Shown here piece by piece: positions 44,587-51,781 of a stretch of 56,107 bases of DNA (position 1 is its first letter; each line of letters begins with the position of its first letter). The notes beneath the pieces are model-generated. The model was given only the letters and a program-made list of their open reading frames with translations. It was not told the origin of the DNA and ran no database searches. Position numbers and translations under genes: made by a program. Location of the stretch: NCBI GenBank assembly GCA_963841965.1, contig CAWJES010000003.1, positions 1 to 56,107 on the forward strand. The letters run 5' to 3'. This DNA is from Palsa-459 sp963841965. GTDB lineage: Bacteria > Actinomycetota > Acidimicrobiia > Acidimicrobiales > RAAP-2.

Positions 44587-45636
44587 TCAGCCGGCGATCC
44601 GCTTGACCGTGCCGATGAGATCACTCGCCCGCTGGTCACCAAGGGTGACCGGGTGGACCTGCAGGTGCGTGACCCCGGCCTCCTTGAAGGCCGCGACCCG
44701 CTCGGCCACGTACGACTCAGGTCCGCACAGCGACGTCAGCTCGAGCAGCTCCTCGGGGACGAGTGCCTCCGCCTCCTTCTTCTTCCCAGCAAGGTAGAGA
44801 TCCTGGATCTCCGCTGCCTCCTTCTCGAAGCCGTAGCGGCACGCGAGCTCGTTGTAGAAGTTCTTGCCCTTGGCGCCCATGCCGCCGACGTAGAGGGCGA
44901 CCATCGGCCGGCTGAGTTCGCGAATCGAGGCAACCTCGTCCAGCTCGCCAATTGCAAGCAGGCCCCCGGCGGTGATCTGCAGCGCGCCGAGCGACGCTGC
45001 TCGCTTCGAGGCTCCCTCGGCGAGCGCGCTGCCCCACACGGCCGTTGCTCGCTCCGGGATGAAGAGGGTCGGAATCCAACCGTCGGCGATCTCGGCGGTC
45101 ATGGCCACGTTGCGCTCCCCGAGCGAGGCGATCCAGATCGGGATGTCCGCGCGGACCGGATGCGTGATGATCTTGAGGGCCTTGCCGAGTCCGGTTCCCT
45201 CCCCCTCAGGGAGCGGGAGGTCATAGAAGCGGCCGTGGTGCTCGAGCGGACCCTCGCGGCGCCACACGTCACGGCAGATCTCGACGATCTCGCGGGTGCG
45301 GCCGAGCGGCGCTGAGTATGGGATCCCGTGGAACCCCTCGATCACCTGCGGGCCCGATGCGCCGAGGCCCAGATGGAAGCGCCCGTCGGAGAGGGCGTCG
45401 ATCCCCGCAGCCGTCATCGCGAGCAGCGTCGGCGTCCTCGTGTAGATGGGAAGGATCGCCGAGCCGATCTCGACCGTGGAGGTCAATGCGGCGAGGTAGC
45501 CCATCTGGCTCACGCTGTCGAAGCCGTATGCCTCGGCCACCCACACGTGATCGAGGCCCGCGGCCTCCATCTCGACGACCTGCTGGGCAGCTTCCTTGAA
45601 GCCGCCCGCATAGTTGAGGAACGTGGTGATCTTCAT
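44587..45636 (-). CDS. LLM-class F420-dependent oxidoreductase
   Basis: A 349-residue luciferase-like TIM barrel. MKITTFLNYAGGFKEAAQQV, LDHVWVAEAYGFDSVSQMGY, TSTVEIGSAILPIYTRTP and DGRFHLGLGASGPQVIEGFHG match F420-using LLM proteins from actinobacteria, and KEAGVTHLQVHP is the conserved end. The ATG at 45636 has AGGAGG five bases upstream. Substrate unknown. Probably cotranscribed with the alpha/beta hydrolase 54 bases downstream. Confidence 0.92.
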   Translation of the reverse strand: MKITTFLNYAGGFKEAAQQVVEMEAAGLDHVWVAEAYGFDSVSQMGYLAALTSTVEIGSAILPIYTRTPTLLAMTAAGIDALSDGRFHLGLGASGPQVIEGFHGIPYSAPLGRTREIVEICRDVWRREGPLEHHGRFYDLPLPEGEGTGLGKALKIITHPVRADIPIWIASLGERNVAMTAEIADGWIPTLFIPERATAVWGSALAEGASKRAASLGALQITAGGLLAIGELDEVASIRELSRPMVALYVGGMGAKGKNFYNELACRYGFEKEAAEIQDLYLAGKKKEAEALVPEELLELTSLCGPESYVAERVAAFKEAGVTHLQVHPVTLGDQRASDLIGTVKRIAG

Positions 45637-45725
45637 GGATCCTCCTGACGGGCGGCAGTTTTGCACACGTCACAGCCGTGCAACACACGCGACAGATGAC
45701 GCCGGGCGGCGGCGAGAATCGCGAG

Positions 45726-46817
45726 TCAGTGCGCGGAGATCGCACACCGGTTCGGTCCCACCTCCAGGGTGCGGCGCTCTTCGGCAGACAACGAGGTGCT
45801 GCCCTGGTTCGCCTTGACGATCTCGACATAGTTCGGAGGTCGATCGGGCACGGAGCTCGAGGCCCATGCGACGAACTCGTCCTCGTCCATCGAGAGCATC
45901 CGCAACCCGGCTCGCAGCGCGTCGAGCCGTTCTCCCACGACCGTTCCCGCGTTGACCTCGACGGCGTCGCCGTAGTGGGCGGGAAAGACGACGGCGTCAC
46001 CGGGGAGCTCGAGGACCTTGTCGTGCAGGGTCCGGTAGAGGGCGTGCGCGAACTCCTCGGCCTGGTCAGCGAGGTCCGGTCGCCCGACGCTCTCGAGGAA
46101 GAGGATGTCGCCCGAGAAGATCGCCGAATCGCCGAGCAGGAAGGACGTCGATCCCTCCGTGTGCCCGGGCGTGCTCATCACCGACACCGTGAGCGCGACC
46201 TCGTCGGAGAGGGCGATGCGCATCCCGTCTGCGAGCGGGGTGTACGCGAACCGGAATGGGTCTGCAGGATTGAGGACGACCTCGGCGCCCGTCGCCGCTG
46301 CCAGCGCCCGCGCGCCGCTCACGTGGTCCGCGTGGAGGTGGGTGTCGAAGATATGCGTGATCGCCCATCCGCGGTCCTGCGCCAGTTTCGTGTACTGCTC
46401 GATGTCGGCAGACGGGTCGATCACGACCGCCGCCCCTTGCGTGCCAATGATGTAGGAGAGGCACCCCTTGCCGCGTCGACGGACCTGGACCACGGTCGCG
46501 CCACCCAGATCGATCGATGCCGAGTCGTAGGTCTCAGCCCATCCGTCCATCCCGCCCGCGAGCACCCCTGCATCGATCCCCGAGCCACTCAGCAGTTCGG
46601 CCGCCCGGGTCGCCCGCGTGCCGGCAGCGCAGACGGTCACGACCTCGCGATCGCGGGGCACCTCGGCAATGTGGTCACCGAGGGTACCGAGCGGAACGTT
46701 CACCGAGCCAGGGATCCTCCACGCGGCGAACTCGTCGGGCTCGCGGACGTCCAGCAGGTAGAGGGAGCCCGGCTCGTCGAGGAGCGGAAGCAGACGGTCA
46801 GCTGTGATCGAGTGCAT
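45726..46817 (-). CDS. rhodanese-metallo-beta-lactamase fusion (sulfur metabolism)
   Basis: A 363-residue two-domain protein. Residues about 1-100 are a rhodanese (YLLDVREPDEFAAWRIPGS) with active cysteine in VVTVCAAGTRA. The rest is an MBL domain with the metal motif THLHADHVSGARALA, STPGHTEGST and FPAHYGDA, as in persulfide dioxygenase/glyoxalase II-like enzymes. The rhodanese-first order is less usual than MBL-rhodanese. It probably handles persulfides. Divergent from a second, single-domain rhodanese. Confidence 0.88.
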   Translation of the reverse strand: MHSITADRLLPLLDEPGSLYLLDVREPDEFAAWRIPGSVNVPLGTLGDHIAEVPRDREVVTVCAAGTRATRAAELLSGSGIDAGVLAGGMDGWAETYDSASIDLGGATVVQVRRRGKGCLSYIIGTQGAAVVIDPSADIEQYTKLAQDRGWAITHIFDTHLHADHVSGARALAAATGAEVVLNPADPFRFAYTPLADGMRIALSDEVALTVSVMSTPGHTEGSTSFLLGDSAIFSGDILFLESVGRPDLADQAEEFAHALYRTLHDKVLELPGDAVVFPAHYGDAVEVNAGTVVGERLDALRAGLRMLSMDEDEFVAWASSSVPDRPPNYVEIVKANQGSTSLSAEERRTLEVGPNRCAISAH

Positions 46818-46887
46818 GGGAGTCCTTCCTACATGCCGATGGGACGCTCCCTTGGACCGCGGCGCCGGCGATCAATAGGGTGGCGTG

Positions 46888-47250
46888 ATGACCACTGAGC
46901 CATCAGAACCTGACGATACCGGGACAGCGCTCGACCCGGTGGTAGCGGACGAGGCGATCCTCGCCGGGGCGTTCGTGCTGGACGTCCGGGAGCCGGACGA
47001 ATACCAGGCGGGACACATCGATGGCGCGACCAGCATCCCGCTCGGGGGGCTCGGGGGCAAGGTCTCGGAGGTGCCGACGGATCGGGTCATCGTCTGCGTG
47101 TGCCGCAGTGGACATCGCTCCGGACTCGCGGTCCGCGAGCTCCGCGCAGCGGGACTGCACGCGGTGAACCTCGTCGGAGGGATGGGCGCGTGGGCGAAGG
47201 AGGGACTCCCGATCATCTCGAGCAGCGGCGGATCGGGCACCGTCCTGTGA
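46888..47250 (+). CDS. single-domain rhodanese sulfurtransferase
   Basis: A 120-residue rhodanese. FVLDVREPDEYQAGHIDGA leads to the active loop VCVCRSGHRSGLA, whose second Cys carries the sulfane sulfur, and LVGGMGAWAKEGLP closes the fold. It starts at ATG 46888, 70 bases from the divergent rhodanese-MBL gene. The pair suggests transfer of sulfur between the two, possibly in persulfide detoxification. Confidence 0.9.
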   Translation: MTTEPSEPDDTGTALDPVVADEAILAGAFVLDVREPDEYQAGHIDGATSIPLGGLGGKVSEVPTDRVIVCVCRSGHRSGLAVRELRAAGLHAVNLVGGMGAWAKEGLPIISSSGGSGTVL

Positions 47251-47257
47251 GCACCGC

Positions 47258-48112
47258 TCAGGCGCTGAGCTTGGTCAGGTCCGCGTAGAGGTCGGGACGC
47301 CGGTCACGGAAGAGCCCCCATCCTGCGCGGTCCGCGGCAGCCTGGGCGAAGTCCACCTCCGCGTGGATCGTCTCAGCGTCGGTCCGGCCCGCCTCTGCGA
47401 GCGGTCTTCCTCGGTGGTCGACGATGAAGGATGACCCGTAGAAGGTCAGGTCGCCCTCCGAGCCGATGCGGTTCGCCGCGGCGAGCACCACGTGGTTGCA
47501 CACGGCGTGCCCGTCCATCGCCCGTCGCCACATGTCGGCCGTGTCATTGTCCGACTGGCTGCCGACCTCGTTGCCGATGGCGGTCGGGTAGAGGAGCAGG
47601 TCCGCTCCCTGCAGGGCCATGACCCGTGCAGCCTCGGGGAACCATTGATCCCAGCAGATGCCGACGCCGATGCGGCCGTGGCGCGTCGACCACGTCCGAA
47701 AGCCCGTGTCCCCGGGGTTGAAGTAGAACTTCTCCTCGTACCCGGGTCCGTCGGGGATGTGCGCCTTGCGGTACACGCCGTGGACAGTCCCGTCCTCGAT
47801 CATCGCGACGGAGTTGAAGTACGCGGGTCGCGCTGCCTCGAAGAACGACACGGGCACCACGGCACCGGTGCCCGAGGTGATCCTGCGGACCTCGTCGACC
47901 GCCTTGTTCTCCTCGAGCGTCGTCGCCCACTCGAAGTACTCCTGGCGCTCGTACTGGCAGAAGTAGCGGCTCTCGAACAGCTCGGAGGGCAGGACGATGT
48001 CGGCGCCGTCAGCGATGGCCTGGGCGATTGCCTCGATCATCGCCTCCCTGTTCTCAACGCGATCCTCGCTGAACGCGCGCTGGATCACCGCAACGACGGC
48101 TGGCTTGGTCAT
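47258..48112 (-). CDS. aguB: N-carbamoylputrescine amidase
   Basis: Hydrolyses N-carbamoylputrescine to putrescine, CO2 and ammonia. The 284-residue nitrilase-fold enzyme shows the Glu-Lys-Cys triad: Glu44 in VLPSELFESRYFCQ, Lys in GVYRKAHIPDGPGYEEKFYF, and Cys in GVGICWDQWFPEAARVM. FESRYFCQ and EKFYFNPGDTGF are characteristic for AguB. It faces aguA across a 132-base promoter region. Confidence 0.95.
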   Translation of the reverse strand: MTKPAVVAVIQRAFSEDRVENREAMIEAIAQAIADGADIVLPSELFESRYFCQYERQEYFEWATTLEENKAVDEVRRITSGTGAVVPVSFFEAARPAYFNSVAMIEDGTVHGVYRKAHIPDGPGYEEKFYFNPGDTGFRTWSTRHGRIGVGICWDQWFPEAARVMALQGADLLLYPTAIGNEVGSQSDNDTADMWRRAMDGHAVCNHVVLAAANRIGSEGDLTFYGSSFIVDHRGRPLAEAGRTDAETIHAEVDFAQAAADRAGWGLFRDRRPDLYADLTKLSA

Positions 48113-48170
48113 GAATCCGCACTTCCTCGTCCGGGTCGCCCGACAGGCACGCGGCTAGTTCCGCGCATCG

Positions 48171-48187
48171 CGCCGATCGTATCGGCG
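48171..48187. promoter_or_regulatory. palindrome between divergent aguB and aguA
   Basis: CGCCGATCGTATCGGCG has perfect seven-base arms (CGCCGAT/ATCGGCG) around CGT. It stands roughly midway between the two divergent agmatine genes, 58 bases from each start, which is a natural place for a shared operator. The binding protein is unknown. Confidence 0.45.
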
Positions 48188-48244
48188 TCGTCACGGCGGT
48201 AGTCTCGGCGACCTCGCATCGACTCGATCAGGAGGCATGCCACC

Positions 48245-49345
48245 TTGCCCTCGCGGACACTCGGGTCGACCCCGCTCGAAGACGGGTTCCACATGCCGGC
48301 GGAGTGGGAGCCCCAGGGTCGCTGCTACCTGGTGTGGCCCGAGCGGACCGACACCTGGCGCCTGGGCGCGAAGCCCGCCCAGGCGACCTTCGCGGCCGTC
48401 GCCGAGGCAATCGCGCGCAGCGAGCCGGTGACCGTCATAGCGTCAGCCAGCCAGTTCGAGCACGCCCGCGCGATCTGCTCCGAGGCCATCCGCGTCGTCG
48501 AGATGACCACCGACGATTCATGGGTCCGCGACACGGGACCGACGTTCGTCGTGAACGCTGCCCGTGGGGAACGGAGAGGTGTCGACTGGATCTTCAATGC
48601 ATGGGGTGGCCTCAACGGGGGCCTCTACTTTCCGTGGGCGAGCGACGACCTCGTCGCCGCAAAGATCTGCGAGCTCGAGGATGTTGCGCGATATCGAGCC
48701 CCACTGGTCCTGGAGGGTGGATCGATCCACGTCGACGGCGAAGGGACGTGCCTCACGACCGAAGAGTGCCTTCTCAACCAGAACCGGAATCCGGAGCTAA
48801 CGCGCGAGCAGATCGAGGAGCACCTCCGCGACTACCTCGGGGTCGAGAAGGTCATCTGGATCCCGCGCGGCGTCTTTGGCGATGAGACCGACGGCCACAT
48901 CGACAACCTCGCGTGCTTCACGCGACCCGGTCGGATCCTGCTCACGTGGACGGACGACCCGGCCGACCCGCAGGCCTCGATCTCGCGCGAGGCGCTTGAT
49001 GTGCTCGAGGCGGCCACCGATGCGAAGGGGCGATCCCTCGAGATAGGGCTCCTGCCCTCCCCGGGGCCGCTCCACATCACCGATGCGGAGGCTGCGGGCA
49101 TCGATCGAAGCGAGCGCGCCAAGCCTCGGCTCGCTGGCGAGCGCCTGGCAGCCTCGTACGTGAACTTCCTCATCACGAGCGCCTCGGTCGTTTACCCCCA
49201 GCTCGACCCCCGACATGACGAGGCGGTCGGCGAGTGCCTCGCCCAGGAGTTCCCCGGCCGCAGCATCGTCGCTCTGCCCGGCCGCGAAATCCTGCTCGGT
49301 GGCGGCAACATCCACTGCATCACCCAGCAGGTACCCAGCATCTGA
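48245..49345 (+). CDS. aguA: agmatine deiminase
   Basis: Converts agmatine to N-carbamoylputrescine and ammonia. The 366-residue guanidino-group enzyme reads STPLEDGFHMPAEWEPQGRC, DDSWVRDTGPTFVVN, WIFNAWGGLNGGLY, LEGGSIHVDGEGTCLTTEEC, DGHIDNLACF, and ends GGGNIHCITQQ with the nucleophile Cys358. Family likeness begins before the first internal ATG, so the TTG at 48245 is used; AGGAGG ends about nine bases before it. It works with AguB encoded divergently. Confidence 0.95.
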   Translation: MPSRTLGSTPLEDGFHMPAEWEPQGRCYLVWPERTDTWRLGAKPAQATFAAVAEAIARSEPVTVIASASQFEHARAICSEAIRVVEMTTDDSWVRDTGPTFVVNAARGERRGVDWIFNAWGGLNGGLYFPWASDDLVAAKICELEDVARYRAPLVLEGGSIHVDGEGTCLTTEECLLNQNRNPELTREQIEEHLRDYLGVEKVIWIPRGVFGDETDGHIDNLACFTRPGRILLTWTDDPADPQASISREALDVLEAATDAKGRSLEIGLLPSPGPLHITDAEAAGIDRSERAKPRLAGERLAASYVNFLITSASVVYPQLDPRHDEAVGECLAQEFPGRSIVALPGREILLGGGNIHCITQQVPSI

Positions 49346-49409
49346 GGAGGGCTTCGCCTGATCGGTGCGAGAGGGGTCGCGGCACGTCGGCTGAATGCAC
49401 ATGTAAACT

Positions 49410-49425
49410 TGTAATTATGATTACA
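49410..49425. promoter_or_regulatory. AT-rich operator over the RHH gene start
   Basis: TGTAATTATGATTACA consists of perfect arms TGTAAT/ATTACA around TATG. It includes the ATG at 49417, and a related half-site TGTAAAC lies at 49402. In a GC-rich genome this patch stands out and looks like an autoregulatory site of the gene it covers. Confidence 0.7.
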
Positions 49426-49905
49426 CAGATGGATCACCAGCAATTCAAAGCCCTCATCGCCCCCCTGCTTCCCGAGGAATGGTTCGACGGACCGATCTCG
49501 ATCAGCGTGGACGACGACGAGATCCTCGTCGTCGGCACCCTTTCGCCAGAAGGACCTGGCGCGGGCGATCCGGAGGTGTTTCGCGAGGCCACCCGTGAGC
49601 GGCGGATGCAGATCGCCGAGCAGGTCCAGCCCTTGACTCGGCGGTCCCTGGCGTGGGGCGTGGCCAAGGGGGGAGCAGTGACCGTCTTCACCAGCCTCAG
49701 CGTTCCGGTGATGACCCGACTGCGCATCGCCGAGCGTGAGGTGCTCGACACGCTCGTCGCGGCTGGGGCAGCGCGGAGCCGCAGTGATGCGCTCGCGTGG
49801 TGCGTCCGGTTCGCGGGGCAGCGCGAGGGCGCTTGGCTTGCCGAGCTCCGGGCGTCCTTGGAGGGCGTGTCCAAGGTTCGCGCCGAGGGTCCGACGCTCA
49901 CCTAG
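49417..49905 (+). CDS. ribbon-helix-helix-like regulator of unknown target
   Basis: A 162-residue protein. The first half (PLLPEEWFDGPISISVDDDE) is acidic and contains a short beta region; the second half reads LSVPVMTRLRIAEREVLDTL then AGAARSRSDALAWCVRFAGQ, which fits a beta strand plus two helices of a ribbon-helix-helix DNA-binding fold. No toxin-like partner follows. ATG 49417 lies inside an inverted repeat; ATG 49429 just after it is a second candidate start. Probably represses itself. Confidence 0.6.
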   Translation: MITQMDHQQFKALIAPLLPEEWFDGPISISVDDDEILVVGTLSPEGPGAGDPEVFREATRERRMQIAEQVQPLTRRSLAWGVAKGGAVTVFTSLSVPVMTRLRIAEREVLDTLVAAGAARSRSDALAWCVRFAGQREGAWLAELRASLEGVSKVRAEGPTLT

Positions 49906-50332
49906 GTGTTCGCACCGCCCGTCGGCGGACCATGACGACAGGCGGACAGATATTGCCCGTGGCGCTCGACTCGGAACATGAGCACGTGCCGGCCGGCGAT
50001 CAGCTCCCTCGCGGCACCACGATGCCCTGCGTGGCACGGCGTCCCGGCGATCACACGGAGCGTGAGCGCCCTCCGGTCCGGCGACGCCCAGTCTCCCCGC
50101 CGGTCATCACACTGCGCAGGTGGCGTGTCGAGCGGAATCGACGAGACGATCTCGTCGGAACGTCCGTCTTCCTCGCGGCTCAGGGTGAGGACGTCATCGG
50201 GAGCGTCATCGGGCCTCATTGCTCGCGCGACGAGGGCATCGGCGGCCCTTCCGCCGTGCCGATGGACGGGGATGGCGCCGCGGGCACGCTGCCAGAGAGT
50301 CACTCGGTCCAGCGAGCTGCCCGTCCGATGAC
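49906..50332. other. 427-base stretch without a recognisable gene
   Basis: Open frames exist on both strands (for example minus 50408 to 49902, and plus 49978 to 50331), but none resembles a known family, and the plus frames are Ser/Arg rich as antisense shadows usually are. The minus frame overlaps the end of the REC-EAL gene. I see no tRNA, clear hairpin or repeat. A decayed gene is possible. Confidence 0.4.
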
Positions 50333-51541
50333 TCAGTTCAGGTGGTAAACGGGTCCAGCGGCAGACTTGGTCGAGTCGGGCTGGCCGATGAAGAACCCCT
50401 GCCCCCACTTGACGCCCAGGGCTCGCAGCGTGTTGAGCTCATCCACCGACTCGATGCCGACGGCGGTGACCGTGGCGTTCGTCTCCTGGGCGAACTGGAG
50501 CAGAGATGCAGTCTGCGCGCGCTTGACCGGGTCGCTGTCGATCTCACGGGTGAGCCCGATCCCGATTTTGATGATGTCCGGCTCGAGCGCGACGAGATGT
50601 TGCAGGCTCGAGCTGCTTGCGCCAGATGCATCGATCGCGATGCGTGCACCTCCTCCGCGCAGGTCCTCGCACGCGTTCGCGAGGTCGTCATATGCATCGA
50701 AGGTCATGTGCTCCCCGATCTCGATCACGATGCGGTCCCGCGACTGGTGCTCGATGAGATCATGAAATCGGGGATCGAGCACGACCGCGGGTGACACGTT
50801 GACAGCCATGAACTCGTCGTCCGCAAGGACATCCAGCTGGGAGAAGGCGACGTTCACCGCCGAGAGCTCCAGCTCTGCGCCGAGACCCAGGATCGATGCC
50901 TCCGCGAACCACTGGCCGGGTGGGATCTCAGAATCGAACCGGGCGAGTGCCTCGAATCCGACGGGTCGGTGGGTGGCCAGCTCGATGATCGGCTGGAATG
51001 CCATCGACGGTCCCGCATCGATGGTGGCTCGCATCTCGGCAATCCGCTCGTCACGGTCTCCGACGAGCAGATCCTCGAACCTGATCCGCTCGCGGAGAGT
51101 GGTGGCGAGCTCGGCGTTGCTCTCCTTGAGGGCCTCGTGCGCAAGGCGAATCGCAAGCAGATTCCGCACGCGCAGGAGTACTTCCTCGAGATCGACGGGC
51201 TTGGTCAGGTAGTCGTTTGCCCCTCCGGTCATCGCGCGCCTGAGGGTCTCGCGCGATGCGTCCGCAGTCAGGACGAGCACGGGCACGAATCCCAGCTCGG
51301 GTACGTCGTTGTGCATTGCGTCCATCAGGGTGAGCCCGTCCACGTGCGGCATGTGCAGGTCGAGCAGCACCAGGTCCGGGGCCCAGTCCCGGATCGCCGC
51401 AAGCGCCTGGCGGGGGTCTGTCAACTCCCGCACGTGGCGGTAGCCGGCCGCCTGGAGCACTCGACCGAGGAGGATCACGTTCGCAGGCTCGTCGTCGATC
51501 ACGAGGATGCGACACTGCTCGAATTCTGTTCGGACGGTCAT
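50333..51541 (-). CDS. response regulator with degenerate EAL domain
   Basis: A 402-residue protein. Residues 10-130 form a receiver with the acid pocket DDE, phospho-accepting Asp61 (LVLLDLHMP) and Lys in YLTKPVD. A coiled-coil-like linker (HEALKESNAELATTLRERI) follows, then an EAL domain (FQPIIELATHRPVGFEALAR). EAL itself, MAVNVSP, the KIG lysine and the late Glu (VGIESVDEL) remain, but DDFGTGYSSL is replaced by DASGASSSSL, losing a metal-binding Asp. Cyclic-di-GMP hydrolysis is therefore doubtful; binding or a protein-protein role is possible. ATG 51541 has GGGAGA upstream. Confidence 0.88.
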   Translation of the reverse strand: MTVRTEFEQCRILVIDDEPANVILLGRVLQAAGYRHVRELTDPRQALAAIRDWAPDLVLLDLHMPHVDGLTLMDAMHNDVPELGFVPVLVLTADASRETLRRAMTGGANDYLTKPVDLEEVLLRVRNLLAIRLAHEALKESNAELATTLRERIRFEDLLVGDRDERIAEMRATIDAGPSMAFQPIIELATHRPVGFEALARFDSEIPPGQWFAEASILGLGAELELSAVNVAFSQLDVLADDEFMAVNVSPAVVLDPRFHDLIEHQSRDRIVIEIGEHMTFDAYDDLANACEDLRGGGARIAIDASGASSSSLQHLVALEPDIIKIGIGLTREIDSDPVKRAQTASLLQFAQETNATVTAVGIESVDELNTLRALGVKWGQGFFIGQPDSTKSAAGPVYHLN

Positions 51542-51607
51542 GGTCTCCCGGCGATCCTCGGAGAAATGCCCAGACTGCGTCTCGTCTGCGAGCCAATGCC
51601 AGAGCAT

Positions 51608-51625
51608 TCCGCTTTGCAAAGCGGA
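51608..51625. promoter_or_regulatory. 18-base perfect palindrome in the divergent signalling promoter
   Basis: TCCGCTTTGCAAAGCGGA is a perfect palindrome with no spacer, located 67 bases upstream of the REC-EAL start and about 160-200 bases upstream of the kinase start. A partial copy (CTGCAAAGCAATG) lies at 51646-51658. It could be an operator for both genes. Confidence 0.5.
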
Positions 51626-51781
51626 TCAAGCCACATCGTACATCGCTGCAAAGCAATGGCGTTCTGGTGTGGATTTGAGGCAGCTCCCACGCCTAAGGCA
51701 CGAGGATCCGGGTGTCATGCACAGGAGGCATATTCCGGCGATGCTGCGACGGGTCATGATGCAACTCCGTGCCCGTAGGGT

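Noticed and set aside
49417..50332. A full toxin-antitoxin pair at the RHH gene
   Set aside because: The operator and fold would suit an antitoxin, but no toxin-like protein is encoded next to it.
49902..50408. 168-codon minus-strand frame as a gene
   Set aside because: It overlaps the end of the REC-EAL gene, has no family likeness and no ribosome site; left as an empty stretch.
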